DNA from: Apus apus | Lineage: Eukaryota > Chordata > Aves > Apodiformes > Apodidae | DNA: 64,000 bases | Direction: 5' to 3' | Assembly (NCBI RefSeq): GCF_020740795.1 | Contig: NC_067287.1 | Location: 33,163,501-33,227,500, forward strand | Part shown: positions 1 through 14,313 of the stretch, in pieces | Position numbering within the stretch: the stretch's first letter is position 1 | Layout: each line of letters begins with the position of its first letter | The notes under the pieces: generated by a model | Database searches by the model: none | What the model saw: only the letters and a program-made list of their open reading frames with translations | Told to the model about the DNA's origin: nothing | Program-made: the position numbers and the translations under genes

Positions 1-2995
1 CTATGAAAAGTGGGGGTATTAAGCCACATTTTCCACTCAGTCATTTACATAGAAATAGTATTCCATGTAAATATGCAGCATGTCTAAATAACTGGAGGGT
101 TTAATGGACAATTCCAAATAATACATAGCAAAATATGTACCAGCTTACCGATAGTCCAGTTGTAGGTGGTGTTATTGGTTGAAGAATTCTGGAGACATGT
201 TTGACTTGTATTCATGTATTGTATACGTCAGACTTCAGCTGCTATATGTCAGTGTAACTCCATGGCTCCTAGTGAATCCATGGATGTTTCCACTAGCCTC
301 CTGTGCAAGACAGCACCAGATGCTTTCCCGAGTTTTCTAGGTATTTGCCACAGTCCTCATGTCAAAGTTACTTTAGTGGAAACTGTAGTAAAATAGCTCA
401 AATATCAGTATTAGTTTTCTACCAGCTAGGAGAATTGGGGAAAAAAAAAATACATCTATAGATGTTTATACATGTAGAGTTGATTTCTTCCTGAACAATA
501 TAAAAATGAAATAATGAAGTTGCAGTTGCTTGTTCAGCTACTATGAAAATGTCTCTCAGGTAAAGAAAAGATGTAGCTGCTTCACTGGTCAGGAGCCCTT
601 GGCCCTTGCAGAGACTATGGCATAGTATACAACATAGAAATTCATGCATGACATTGAGAGCATGTTAGACTACGGGTGGGCTTGAATTTTTTGTTTCGCA
701 GCTTGATAGAATTAAAATCCATTCCATTTTCTAGTACTATATAGACACAGCTTTCTGAGCTGTAGTCAAGCTACAGTACAACAAAGGTACCCTAAAGTAC
801 TTGAGTAAATGTGGAATTCAAGTAGGATAATCTGAAATTGGTTTGTTATGAAGTATTAATGAAAACCAGCTTACTTAAGAACTTGCATATTGTTGTATTA
901 GTTTTTGCCTCTGGGTAACAGCCTAAATTTTGCATGGATCTACAGCACATGAAGTCTTTGCTGTTGTATGCACATTCCTAGCATAACAACTGGGATGAAA
1001 TATGGTCATATGTGGAATTATAAATCAGTCCACAAACATCTCCAATTTAAAGTGCCTAAGCAAGCTTTTCCCTTCAAGGGAACAGGTATTTTTGTTCCTT
1101 TTTTTAGGAAAAGCTGGTTTTCAGAAGGATGACTCTTCCCCACTCCAGTTTGTCCAGGCATGTACTGCAGGTTTCTTGTTCAGGGTAGGTGGATATTCCC
1201 CCAGGGTCTCTAAGCTTTTCTGTAGACTTGACATGGTAGTGTAGTTTAAGGTTTGCCTGGGAATTAGAGTCTAAACAAACTGGAGCTGTTGTTTCTGTAT
1301 CAGTCTTGTATATGACCCAGCTTTTTCTTGCTTACTGAATTTCTGTGATTGTTCTGTCAGAATGTGTCCATAATGTAGTTATTATTAATGTAGTTGAAAA
1401 TTTGAGAGTTCTGTTTACAGCACAGCAATATTGTGCCATGAAAAGCAGAATTGTGCCCTTGGTGTTGCACTGAGTTCCCAGCACAGAGCAAGAAACTGCA
1501 CAGAAAGCCTTTCCAAGGAATATCTATTTTTGCAGTCCAAAGTGGACTGTAAGTACAGACTGAGATATTTTCATTCAGAAGAATTATTAGCTGGTTTCTA
1601 GAGTGTAGCTGGTTGTTTGAAGTGTGACTGCACATACATTAAATATGACACCTGCCCGTTTCAGATTGCTGCTGAAGTTTAACAGCCATCTGAGACTCAG
1701 ATTTATGGGGCAGGCAGTCAAGATGGAGTTATGTGTTTTTTCATTGTGAGGCACTTCTGATTCAGTGTGATGAGAACACTAAATTTTCTCATTTTAGTTT
1801 TCTGAACTATTTTAGAACTTCTGCTTTTATTATGTTTTTTTATTTTGCCCATATAATACTTTTTACACTTATTTCCATTAAAAATGCTGTGTGGAAAGGC
1901 TGTGATTTATCTGGAAAACTGTATGGGAGATAAACCGGATTGATTAGTTTTTTAAACTAATGAAAATAAGCATAGGCATTCAGCTTGGTTTTGTGATACC
2001 TGACACAGTACCACAGACTTTCCAGGAAGCATATTGAAACTGTATCACAAACTATAGTTATACACAGGCATCTAGTATTTCCAAAACACACACAAAACCT
2101 TGTGTATGCTTATGTGCTTTAGCAAAAACATTTTCCCTCTGCTACAAGCATGTGACTTTTATGATTTCTGGGAAAGTTGCTAACATGTATCTGGGAGAAA
2201 AAAATTGCTCTTTAAAAATGAAGAAAAAAAAAAATTTGCAAAGGATTATGAAGGCTTAAGTGCAGCAATATATCATCCAGCTTGCCTGCTTATTCCTATT
2301 TTGTGAGCAAAGTGAGGAAAAAAAAATAGACCAATATAAACAGAAAGATTGGAATTCTCCTTTATTTCATGCAGAAAGATTGTAGAATCATTTCCAAAAG
2401 CAATGTGCATATAATCCTGTCTATCTTTTGCTGCCAAATAAACGGAGAAGCTTATTTCAGTAACAGATTTGCTTGTATATGACACAGGGCTGCATCTGTA
2501 ATTGTGCAATTTTATTTTAAAAGCCAATACCTTAATCTTTTTATAGAAATGTTTGAATGTTTTTTCACATGCAATAAAGATAAAATGGGTCCTTTTCCCA
2601 ATTAACTTCAAGGGTCAACAGTGAAAATAATCATAAAGTTTACCGGAGGAAAAAATGAGTACTGTCCCATAGGGCTAATGTTTTGGGGGTTAAAAGGGTC
2701 ATACCAGCAGGATTTTGGCATTTGAATTGGTAAATATGTTTTGTTTGTATTGGAGTACTTTTATAACAACCTATTTGTCCTGTATACAGCTATGTTTTCC
2801 AGTTTAGGTGCTTGGAGGAGAATAACAAAGGCTAAGATAATGCGTTCTGTTATCATAAATGCCTTTCTTAAAATAATAAGCATGGTTATTGTTACCATAA
2901 ACAGTCTTATATGCTTCAAATAGTGTGTTTTCTGCACATAGGTATTTGCATGTATTTTGTAGGTCAAAAATGTGAGTTATTTTTATTTTGTATGG
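1..2995. other. Non-coding stretch, no gene seen
   Basis: AT-rich sequence with stops in all frames. The open frames here are short and resemble nothing known. A perfect 8-bp inverted repeat with a 3-nt loop lies at 1943-1961, and short A-runs occur near 440 and 2222. I see no convincing exon, RNA gene or transposon. Confidence 0.6.
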
Positions 2996-3075
2996 AGGGT
3001 TGACCCTGGCTGGATGCCAGGTGTCCACCAAAGCTGCTCTCTCAGTCCCCTCCTCAGAACAGGGGCAGAGAAAAG
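2996..3075. mobile_element. Fragment of a bird interspersed repeat, probably a solo-LTR piece
   Basis: The stretch beginning AGGGTTGACCCTGGCTGGAT and running through a CCACCAAAGC-like core to a pyrimidine/GGGG-rich segment resembles a repeat I recognise from many bird genomes, which I believe is an endogenous-retrovirus LTR. Only about 80 bp remains. No coding part, primer-binding site or target-site duplication is visible. Family assignment is from recognition, not alignment. Confidence 0.5.
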
Positions 3076-3281
3076 TCGCACATGTTGTCATTTTGCAAAT
3101 CCTAATCTGAGAAGCCTGTGTGTTGTTCTGTATGTTGTTCTGTGTGTCTAGGCTGGACTTGGACACGCATTCTCACTAGCGTGATGGGAAATGTTCAGCT
3201 TGAAAGTGGGAGCTGGCTCACACATCAAGCCTTGCCCTTCAGACAGGCAGTGTGAATGGCACCTTTGTAATCTCCTGGAGC

Positions 3282-3376
3282 TCAGGGGATATAGCTTAGT
3301 GCTGGACTGGGTACAGTAGGATTAATGGTTGCACTTGATGATCTAAAAGGTTTTTCCAACCTAAGTGATTCTGTGG
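3282..3376 (+). mobile_element. CR1 LINE 3'-end fragment, old
   Basis: The segment reads like the CR1 3' UTR: 'agcttagtgctggactgg', then a 'ttaatggttg' block, 'gatgatct', 'ttttccaacct' and a decayed 'gattctgtgg' tail. It is 5'-truncated, as most CR1 copies are, and the terminal ATTCTATG repeat is mutated, which suggests an old insertion. Confidence 0.8.
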
Positions 3377-6300
3377 AAAGACTGTTTTCACAATCACGGG
3401 AAGGAATAAGGGGTATTTTTCTTAGGTCTTTCTTGTCCAACTCCCGTATTAGTCAACAGAAATTTTTGCTTGTGAATAGGATGGATTTATTACTTTTTCC
3501 TTTGCAATTTTTCTCTTCTTGATAGTGTGTGAATACTGCTCTCTGACTTAAATGTTTCATTTCTTGGTTTAACTCTGGCACAATTTTCAGATAACAGGAA
3601 AGAGTGCAAAGTCTGCTTGTGTACTTGTCTAAACAAGCACACTTCAGAACATCACAGGCTGATAGATTTTCAGAAAGAACATGAATCTATCAGGAGACCA
3701 GTTGCTGTATTGATACATTGGTGAATTTGTTGTATTTGTAATGTATATTAATTATAGCCACTAATCTGGCCTTTTCCCCAATCTTTCTGAACACTTACCA
3801 AAAGCCTGACCTATTCCAGCTATAGAAACTTGTCTGTTGTTGAAGAGTGTTTTCTGGCTTGGAAAATGTCAGGTTTTAAAGTGTTGTGATATGTTTTTAT
3901 ATAATAAAATGTCTAATATGTGTTAATATATTTTAATATGCTTTCAAATACGTTCTGTCTGCAGTTCAGACTGATGCAATATTGCTTTGTAACAGAAGGC
4001 ATGTACATTTTAGAAAGTGCTGCAGGTCTTGTGGTGGAGGCGAATCAGGGTTTCTCTGAAATAGCACTGACTACAATGTAACTAGGTAGGCTTATGGACT
4101 AAACCTGTGGCTGCCTTAAAACAAACAGAGGTCAAAATGGAAAATTGGGTGATTTTGATGAGCTGGTTCAGCACAGTGTTTCAGTCCTTGCATGTTGCAG
4201 ATCAAGCCAGTTCCTTAGGGCTTCATTCAGGCTTGTAGTTATTTTAATTCTGGACTGCTTTTTCCAGAAGCCTGGGACAAGGCAACCAGTTTGCACATAC
4301 TAATGCTTAGAAATCCAAATATAAAACACTTGTCCGAGCTCCCAAAATGAAACAGTAATTTGAATGGCACATATAAATTTCCACCATAATCTGTACCAGC
4401 TATGCTATTCTGGGACTCTGCTTGAGAAGCGACTACTGGACTCCCTAACAGTGCCACTGCTAGAATTGAATCTTCATGACCTGTCAGCACTGTTGTTCAG
4501 TTTTGCAGTAGACAATATATGTCCTTCTTAGAAACAGTCTGTAAATACTTCACTGTGGATTCTCCTCCCCTATTGTGAGGGCTGGTCTTTCAGGTTTTTG
4601 GTTGTTACTTCTGCATGTTTTACTGAAGCTGAATGATTGCTGCAATCCATTTTTATGATGTGGTTTGGCTTTGGTTTTGTTTGGGTTTTGTGTTTTTTTG
4701 GTATATTTTTTTGTTTTGTTTTTTGTTTGTTTGTTTGTTTTTAATTGGGCCATCAGTTTATGCCTTAGTCTCTGATGCTTTGTTAGTGACCAGGGAAATT
4801 TGGTGTTATATTAATACTTCAGTTTTAGTGCACATAATGATTCAGGATATTTGCTCTAACATTATTCAAAATCAGGGACTTCAGAAAAAGCTAAAAAAGT
4901 GAAATATTATTCTTGTGCATCTAACGAGTTGTGCAGTTGTCTCTGTGCTGTATCAAAGCAAAGAATGGAATAAATATTTCTCTACCTAGGGGAAGGAGAT
5001 GCTGCAGATGTTTACAAAACATCTCAAGTTATTAGCATGTACGATTAGCAAAACCAGAAAGACTACGAATAGAGTGGATGTATCGTCCTGCAAGTAAAAT
5101 GGATGATTACTGTAGTAATATACAAATATGTGCAATTATCCTGATAAAAAATATTTTAATGATTTTTAATGAAATTATTTGCTTTTGCCTTCATGCATAT
5201 TGAAATATAATAGTCTGGTTCTTGGCCTGTGCTCTCAGCTGATGGTACTCTGTTTCTGTTTTAATTTTGTTCTGCTTATCGTAACAGAGTTTGTGTGTGT
5301 GTGGAGAGCTATTGCTGGAGAATTGCTTTCCTTGACATGAATAAATTAGGAGCTGACAGGGATGGTTCTCTTGCTTCTCCACAGGCTGTGATGTTGATCC
5401 AGGAGAAAAGGTTCTTAAATTTCAACAGTTTCTAAAGAGTTTTATAACTCTTCTTAACAGGTCAACCCAGAGACAGAACTAGTCTGTTGAAAGCACAGAT
5501 GTTTGAGGAAAGGAAAACTGAAGTACATGTTTGCATTTTTAGTCTTCCAGTTGCCTGCCAAGTGCTCTTTGGCAGAAAAGGAGGAGAAGATCCCATCGTA
5601 AGGTTTCCTAGATCACAATGCAGCCATTCCTTAGGGTTGACATCTTTAGGTATGTCCATTGTAATACAGTTCTTAACTGTCATGTGGATAGTGTTATTTC
5701 TGTTTTACATTTCTTAGGACTTGCACATGGATTAGTATTGCCTGATGATAATATTTGCATTTTAGTGCACTCAAGGAATAGGCATGGACTGAAAAATGAA
5801 TTTGTGTATCTTAGTTTCTCATCTTATTTTATGTTTCTGAGTTGAAACGAGAACATGTGAAAAAAAATCAAGTCAGTACAGGAAAGACCTTTGTCATAAA
5901 GCTTTCAGAGTCCAACTGGCTGAAGTAGGACACAAAAGCTATTTCCCTCTTGGGAGAAACTGAAACTTAATTCACAAGGACTCTGCTGACTGTAGTTCTG
6001 GTCCTCATCAATCATATTTATTGTTAGCAATCCAAGCTGTGCATGTAGTAAATTATCCTGTTTTCAATCCTCTTCCACTAATCTTTTTCCATGCTATCTA
6101 AATGCATAAAATGGGTATTAAGTAATAGATATCTTAATTCTCAGGCCAAATCCTTACACTTATATGAATATAGCAAAAATAAATCTATCTTCTTGTTTAT
6201 ATTCTGAATAAAGATGCTGATGTCTTAAATCATACTTCTCTGACACCATGCCAGAAAATATATTCTTTTTCAAAAGAATTAGAAAATAAGTTTGTTTCTG

Positions 6301-9146
6301 TTTCCATTTCTCATACCAAAACACAAGAAAAGACAACAGCTCTCTTTTGAGAGCAGTGTCTGAGCATCCAGATATTCTTCTGGGTACCAAATGGCAGTAA
6401 AAAGAAGATATTCCTTTACTTGGAAAGACAAAAGGTTGAAAATAGCTGTCTAAGGTAGTCAGTTGCGATATCTTTTGAAAATACTTATGTACATCAGAGA
6501 CCTTTGGTTATATTTTTTTCATCTCTAGATACAAGAGACCTCCTGGCATGTTCTTTCACAAAATTCCTACTACCTCCCTTGTCAGTGAAATATTATTATG
6601 ATGAAAAAAAACTATTAAAAATATCATTTTATATTAAATCAGTTCTCTCTTTCCTGAAAAGCCTTCCTATTCATCAAGTACACAACTGTGTGTACTTTGC
6701 TCTCAACAGCTATAGTGAAGTTGTTTATGTGCCTAGAACTAGATAAAAATCTAAGCAATTAAATGGAGTGTTTTTTAAGACATACATATATATGCCAGTC
6801 ATAGATTGAAATGGCAAAACTGTATATGGGCCTGAGCTATCCAGATCTTCTAATGCTTCCTGAAGCTGGCATTTTCCATTGGATCTATGTTAAAAAATTA
6901 CACAGGAACCTTAAATCAGAGATTATTTTCAGCTTGCTTGCAAGCCTCTGTGTGCTTATCTCTTTCCCTTACTTGCACAGATTAATCTCTGACAGAAGGA
7001 CTGAAAAACTTGAGAAACCTTCCTTTTTATTCTAGTTAATAGGATGAAATTCATCTTATACCCTGCCAAGGACAACTGAGATTACCTGAAAATGTTCCAA
7101 GGAGCTTTACCTTGCCTCAAAACAGCACTGCTCTTTGGAGCTGCTGAAGGAAATTATATTCTCTACAAAAAGCAAGCCTCATTTCTCATTAAGGTGGACA
7201 GCAAAGCTTGGCTTACAGAAATGAGCTATGACAAAAAGTAACCCTGGCAATGTATTACTGTAAGTTTTTCTGATCAGTGAATTTCTGTACATTTTCCTCT
7301 CTTTGTTTTATGGTTAAGGTCATGCCTGTAGAGAGATGAATAAGCAAAAATAATGTGGAACAGCACCCACAGATTTGAAATAAAAATAAATTAATCTATA
7401 CTACCAAGATGAAATATTCTGGTTAGCAAATGCAGTGTTTGGGTTTTTTTAGCAAGAGAAGGATGAGAAGGTGAATAGGAAAAAACCCGCACTTGCCTTT
7501 CATTTGCAAAAAGCAAGAGACATAATTTGAAAATAGCTAATGGGAGATCCAAAGTAAATGAAGTCTGATGGTTCGTAACAGGGCAGATCATTAACTACAG
7601 ATTCCCATATTTTTTTGGAGACAGTGTTGGGCTAACAGGACTTGGAGTATAGCTGTTTTTCTCTGTGCCACATGATTCCAACTTTTGAAGACAATTCCGT
7701 TATTAATTCTAAGTCTCTTTGCATCCCAAAACCTAATGTCAAAAGTACACTTTGTGGTTTTGTTTTCAAAGTATAATTATGTAGGAGGTTGATCAATTCC
7801 AGTTTCTAAGTAACTGACCTCAAATTTCTTCTGTGTCTTCAGCACAGGGATTAATAGAGCTTTCATGTCAGATGAATGTACTTCTGCAGACATAGGGTGT
7901 CCTGAAATTTTGAGCTACAGGAAGTATTATAGCTTCATTATTAAAAAGCACATTCTGCACAGGAGGAGTGTGTACTTGATTTGAAAAGGATCCATTCTAA
8001 GAAAAAAGGCAAATAGCTATGAAGAAAGCAACTGGAAGTAATCATAGTTGCATTAATTTGATACGTTCTTGGAAGAAAGGAAAGATATTTTATGTTCCTT
8101 AAAATAATGAGAGATCAAGGTCCGTTTTTCTTGAGTTTTCTGCCAGCTGTTCAGTTTTGTGTGCCCTCTCAAGTTAACCTTTTCCTCGGTAATCAAGGAC
8201 AGCCTTTAGTGTTTGTGTGTGTGCATTCAGTTACTGAGTTATTGAAGTGGACAGCTGGGGGCAATGATTCAGAACTTGCCTGAACTGCAGTTTGTATCTC
8301 ACAAAAGAGGATTTCTCTAAGTGTCCCTGAAGCTAAGGTACTGGAAAAGTGTTCAAGTCAGAGAGGCATCAGTGCTCACTAAAGACATCTGCTCTAGTAA
8401 CATCCAAGCATGTAATGATTCTTGTTCAGAAAGGTACTACTTGTCTGCACATGAATTTGCTGTGTAGTAGCATGGCACTTGGGGTGCTGCTGCTGTCAAG
8501 AATCATCAATGCACACTGTGAAAAATGTGTCTTAGGTGTGCTACACAGGGCATGGAAGCAAACTATGAAGGCCCAGATTTATTAATGGAAAAAAACATGC
8601 ATCAAATGGTGCTAGGTATAAAGATACAATCTCGGGCTGAAAATGAGCCTGACATAAAGTGTGGAAGGCAGAAAATGTATTTTGATGCCTCTTATATGAA
8701 AAATGTCATCTATTGTAACACAGATGGATATCATACCGTAGATGAATGCTATTCCAAAATGTGGATTACTTAATTTCTGTATTAGGATCAAGTTTTGGTT
8801 TTCGCTTTCCTGCTTTTCATTGTACAATAAGAACGTTACATGACAACTTTTGAAATTGCATATGAGGCAGGTAGTGATCTCTCTTGCACAAGTGACTACA
8901 CGAGTTGGTAGGGAATTCGTTCCTCACCAATGTAATTTCACTTGTGTTCTGGATTAAATTCAGACCCTCTTTCTCTGCTATGTAATTGGAAAGTTTAATC
9001 TCCTTGATAGGCAGTTTCATGTCACCAGTTTTTCTAAAATCTGATAAATTGAAGATACACAGTTTGACTACGATTTTATCACTGCTTATGTCAGTGAAGA
9101 ATATTTTAGCTGATAAGTCTGCTTCAAACAGAGCAAGTGCTATAAT
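3377..9146. other. Non-coding stretch, no gene seen
   Basis: AT-rich sequence without a recognisable exon or transposon. It contains the T/G low-complexity tract annotated separately at 4660-4743. The open frames are short and show no domain, signal or repeat structure. Confidence 0.55.
4660..4743 (+). repeat. T/G-rich low-complexity tract, (TTTG)n-like
   Basis: About 80 bp made almost only of T and G, with runs of TTTG and TTTTG units at the 3' end. Similar imperfect tracts recur through the window on both strands. Confidence 0.85.
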
Positions 9147-9174
9147 CAGATTTGCTAATGCAGATTTGCTAATG
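9147..9174. repeat. Perfect 14-bp tandem duplication
   Basis: Two head-to-tail copies of CAGATTTGCTAATG (9147-9160 and 9161-9174). The pair is bracketed by two direct copies of TATAATCAG (9141-9149 and 9177-9185). No coding context. Confidence 0.9.
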
Positions 9175-9185
9175 CATATAATCAG

Positions 9186-9634
9186 TTAAAAAATAATTTT
9201 TCCTGGTGATCCAATAGCTATCAAATCTATATGTATAGACACTCATTTTCTCTAAAGCTTGAATCACACTCATCCAAAATACTCAGTTCTCCATAAACCG
9301 TGAGCAGGAATAAGGGAATTTGCAGCAAGCCTTTTACAATAATCCTTTGCTTTTATTCATAATATGATTTTATTTTTTTGTTCACCAATGCTTCTTTAGT
9401 TTTCTCGCACTCAGAGTTTGGGAATATTCAATAATGTTTAAGCTAAAAATAAATTAAAGCAAAACATAATTAAGCATGGAGAATGATACACATTCAGCAG
9501 AGGCATTGACATAGGAAATTATACAACAGATTACTGCAGCACCAGGGTCCTCATTAACATGTATAGACCAGTACCCAGGAGATGCCACCAAGTTTTTGCT
9601 ACTATCAACTGTATTGCAGCTTTTGTATTGGTGT
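9186..9634. other. Non-coding stretch, nothing recognised
   Basis: AT-rich sequence between two small tandem duplications. No exon, repeat family or RNA gene is visible. Confidence 0.5.
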
Positions 9635-9714
9635 TTAAAAACTTGAGAGACTTCCCACATAATGTTGTCCAGACTTAAAAATCCAAGAGACTTTCCATAT
9701 AATGTTGTCCAGAC
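9635..9714. repeat. 40-bp tandem duplication, diverged
   Basis: Two adjacent 40-bp units (9635-9674 and 9675-9714), each ending ATAATGTTGTCCAGAC, differ at about six positions. They look like an old local duplication. No function is apparent. Confidence 0.9.
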
Positions 9715-12700
9715 AGTACTGCAAATATCACTAAAGGGTTTGGAAAGCTAAGGAAGTTAAAAGACAGTGTTGATGAAGTATTTATTGAGCACATAACTGA
9801 TAGCCAATAGCTGTTGTGCAGTGGAGTATTCTTAGTCAAAAGTTAGTATCTGTTAGGTTTCTGTTTCATAGGCTTTAATAAAAGCAAGGAACTAAAATGA
9901 TCAAGTAGAAGAAGAGACTGTATTTAGTTCAAATACAGATCTCATGCCCTTATTTATATAAAGCCAGTGTTAGTTAAACATAACCGAATTTAAAAGGGAT
10001 CCAGCTGGAAATACAGATGTTATTTCACAGTATGAATTCTTGATTTGAAAACTGAATATGAATCTTACAATCAGTAGTTATAGATAAAGTCATAAAGCAA
10101 TAGAAAAGTCATGCTGAAGTCCAGAGCTAAATGTAATTTTGAGACTGAAATCTCACTCTTGGAGGAGTTGCACTTTTCAGTCACTTTTAGGCCTGCTTCA
10201 GATGAACAGTGGATGATTGATGCCAAGTTGTGTCTTTATATGACACCAAGTAAAAGAAAGACTCGTATTTGTAATGCTAATTGGAAAAAAAATACCGTGT
10301 TTTTACTTAATAAACACAGTCCTCTGATCCTCTTCCTCTGCAAAATCTGCATTTGTCAGATGTAATATACTCAAGATCATATTGTCTGATAACACACAAC
10401 TTAATGAATGTGATGCTAAGTAATCTAAATAGTATGAGGGTAACGAGTTTTTTGGAAAACCAAAGTAAACTGTTTAAGAAAAGCAGTAACAGCAAAGGAT
10501 ACCTAACCAAATGCCAAGCTATGACTAGTGATGATAAAATGCAGGCTTTGTCATCTGCAGATCTTCCTTGGAAATTAAGGAACAAGAACACCTTATAAAA
10601 ATAGAAGTTAAAAAGCAAAGGAACTGGCTTTCACCTATAACATGAAGAAGACACACTTTTAATTTCACATTCAAATACACAAGTAAAGCAATAAATAGTA
10701 TCACACCACACTCTTTCCAAGAGTCAACTAACATTTCAAGTTCCATACCTTTGATCACTACAAGAAGGCAGTTATCAGGTGCAATCCCATCAAACCCACT
10801 GCTGAAATAGGCAAAAAACCCCCCTCTACTGGATGTAGTTCAAAACTTGTACAAGTAGTCATTTGAAGATGCTTGTCTGAAATTGTCTTGTATTTCAGGG
10901 TACCTTTGTGTGTCAGTTTATGTGTGTCTACAGAGTTTTCATTATGATTTAATTTCACTCGGTGGTAAAGTGAAGAGAATGGTGTGAGCTTCTGGCTTGT
11001 TCTGCAGTGATTGTGAGTATGCTTGACCCTTATGCTAAGTAAAGAAGTAGTAGATCTTAAATTTGATGTTAATGATGCTGATGTAAAGTGTAAATTACTC
11101 TGCTTTGGACCTTTGCTGCCATACATTTTGTGTGTGATTTTAGGCAAGAACTTTAACTCTGTATTATAATTCAACAGAATAGTCAATAGTTCTGTCTCAC
11201 TGACTTCAGTGGGTTTTGGGTCAGAATCATATCTTCAGCTGATCTACTTGGGAGCAGTTTCACTGAGATAAAAATGATCATCATATGAGGGTATGGCTGG
11301 TTCTGTGTTACTAATCCTCCACTGGGGCAATAGTAAAAATAGATCCCTTGCTTTGAAGGGGCAATAAGATGTCATTGAACAACATATAAATGCATCTAAA
11401 AATAAGACTCTCTATGTGAATTCACCTTTCCTTTTCCTTTTTTTTTTGAGAAAGAAATTTGAGAGTGTACCTGTGAGAAATTATTCATAAAAGTTGCTTT
11501 CTACTATTTTACAAGGAAATTATAATTTAAAAAAATATTTCTCGAGTGCAAGTGCTGTTTTCTGATACCTCTGGTGATGTGGAAATGGGAACTGGTCTAT
11601 GGTCTCTCTCATCCCTTCAGCATTCTAGTTGTACAAGAGCTAATTTGTGTGGAAACTGATTTGTGTGGGAACTGATAGTCTAGCCAGCTCGTTAGGTTCA
11701 ATTGAAAGAAAACCATCCCTCAGGGTCAATGACAATCACTACCAGAGAAAAAATAATTCATGTTATAGGGCTATCTTCCCTAAAGTGTTGTATTGGCATG
11801 TATTTTTCTTATACTTCTTCAGTGCTATTAGAGAGAGCACACAACAAATGAACACTCACTTTCTTAAAAGCAAAATTTGAATCTAGCATTCTGTCTTTTC
11901 TTTTTAATAGAACCTAGATACCACAGAGTGGAAGCCTACATTTAGAAAGATTTTCAGTATCAAGAGTTGATTTTCAAATGTCACTCCTATTTTGTTATTC
12001 CCAAAAATGGAAATTCATTTTTTTCAATTCATTGACTGTATAGCCCTGTAGAGTAATATACAAACAGAGTCCACTGTAGAATCTTGTAAGCTCCTGAATC
12101 TTCACTTTCTGTCAGCAAATAACCATATGTAAACTTCTCCTCATTATTTTCTTTAATCTAGAGACATGTCCATATTCCTGCTCTTATGGGAATGCATTTC
12201 TAGATTATTTTGGCTCTTCTCATTAAAACATTCTTCTAGTTTTAGGTTACCATTTAACCATGGATAATGCATATTCATTGGTTATTGTGCCAGCCATATA
12301 CATTAGGATAAATACCTTAAATAGCTCTAAATCAGTCATGTTCAGAATGAGAACAAAATGTCACCAGAATGTCTCGTTCTTCTTCCATTGCAACTGATAG
12401 ACAAAGAGCAACAATAGGAACCCTTTTCTTATCACATGATTTCCAACAGGACTATCCATTATTGTTAATCAGTGCATTAAAAACTTTCAACTTCAGCTAA
12501 TAGGATGTGAAAAATTTAAGCAATGAATGTACAACTTATTTTTGATTATCTAGTTTTTGAGCCAAGCATCTTATAATACCTCCCAGCCCCTGGGAAAATT
12601 CCTTAAATTAAAATCCCAAAGAATACAAATTTCTGTCTAGTGATCACGTAACGTATTGGAAATAGAAGGTTTGTATACCTTATCTATCACTCAGCTGAAA

Positions 12701-14313
12701 TTAACAATTTTAGCACTTCATTATACAGTAACATGGAAGTTCAAGATAGGAAATGATGACTAGGATATTCAAATACAACTGCAGAATATATTTAGATAGG
12801 CAAAATAATTACTGAGACAGAACACAGTACTGTATACTGCATTGCTGAACTAATTTAGCTTTTAAAGTGTTTCCCTAAAATGCACTTTGGTTTATTTGTA
12901 GCAAACTTCAATTCACATCACACATGGAAAGCCTATTTTTTGGCCCAATAAGAGATCAGTGAGGAACAAAAACAGGTGACTGAGACAAATGATAGAGGAA
13001 ATTTGAATTCAATTTGTTTGTCTGAAGTAAAATTATTACAGTACTAGAATGTAAGCTGGAAGCTTTATAGCTTGACAAAGACTCCAACACATTGAGTGAA
13101 TATGTAGCCTTACATCAACAAGAATGAGAAAGATGGCAGAAGATGGGTAAAGAGCAGCAATAAAAATTCAAGGAATTGTGCAACAACCATTCAATAAATG
13201 AGTGGCAAAATGGGGGATGCAGAACTCGCAATTGCCAAGAACTGTTCATTAAACCAAACTGTGTTTCAGTGTGTTTGTTTAAAATACAACTCAAACCTTA
13301 GCAATTTGTGGCTGTCAAACATGTGCTTGTGTTGGTTTCCAACATTATTTGGGTTGAGTTGCCTCAGTTTTATCTGTAAGCAGATAGTGACATGAATACC
13401 ATGCTTCCTAAATAAAAATACTCAAACTAAAAAAGGCAGGCCTTGAGCTACTGCTGTTGGTAGAAACAGGAATGTGGGGGGTATTAAATAGTACATAAGG
13501 TGTTTGACTTGAAATGACTCAATAATTGCTTCCATCTTTCTTGAGATAGTTATATGTATACAAGAAATCACTGGAAATCTAAATGGCAATGCAAAGCTGT
13601 AAAATTCCTTAGTACATACCTGGTTAATTACTTTGTCATCTATCTAACTGTTCCTGCACTGCTAAACTTTTCATATTATAGTAAAGAAACAATTATAAAC
13701 AAATAGTGGAATAATAGCAGTAAGAAGATTAAGTATCTAGGTGGCATTCTGTGTATTTTTTCTGTGCTGCTTTGTGTGTGCATATCTACTATTACGTACT
13801 GTCAGGATTAGCACTATTAACATTGTACTAACTGTTCAATTCTCAAGAGATTAATGAACCAGTATCTAGGGAAAATGCTGAAAGAAAACAAGGAAAATTC
13901 ATCTGGAGAGTTATGTTCAAGACATAGCATATTTTTCCAACAAATAGTGTTGTGAATTGGTATGGTATATGGTATTGTTAGACAAAGAAATTTATTGCTC
14001 TCATATAATGATAGGTCAATGGAAGAACAACTTGATTAATTGACACATAAAAGATGAAAGTAAAAAAAAGATGCTGTAATGTTTTTTCATTGTGACTTCC
14101 AAGTCACCATGTCTCAGTAGCGTTGATTTGTATCACATGCATCCTTCACTAATGGTTTTGTATAACACTGGACAATATGAGAGCTAAGGCCCTTAGGACT
14201 ATTGCCAAAATATTTCATGTAAGCTTAGTGTTTATCAGTGGAATAATTGTGCAATAGCAAAATTAGAAACAAGTGATTATTATTACAGTTAATACATTTT
14301 TGTACCAGAGAAT
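9715..14313. other. Non-coding stretch, no gene seen
   Basis: AT-rich sequence. A 16-bp tandem duplication with one mismatch lies at 11643-11674. A 142-codon minus-strand frame at 10758-11186 shows no recognisable domain or composition and is treated as chance. No transposon was recognised. Confidence 0.5.
11643..11674. repeat. 16-bp tandem duplication
   Basis: ATTTGTGTGGAAACTG (11643-11658) is followed directly by the same unit with one substitution (11659-11674). Confidence 0.9.

Noticed and set aside
10758..11186. 142-codon minus-strand open frame
   Set aside because: No recognisable domain, signal peptide or membrane segment; composition is what AT-rich DNA gives by chance. A homology search would settle it.
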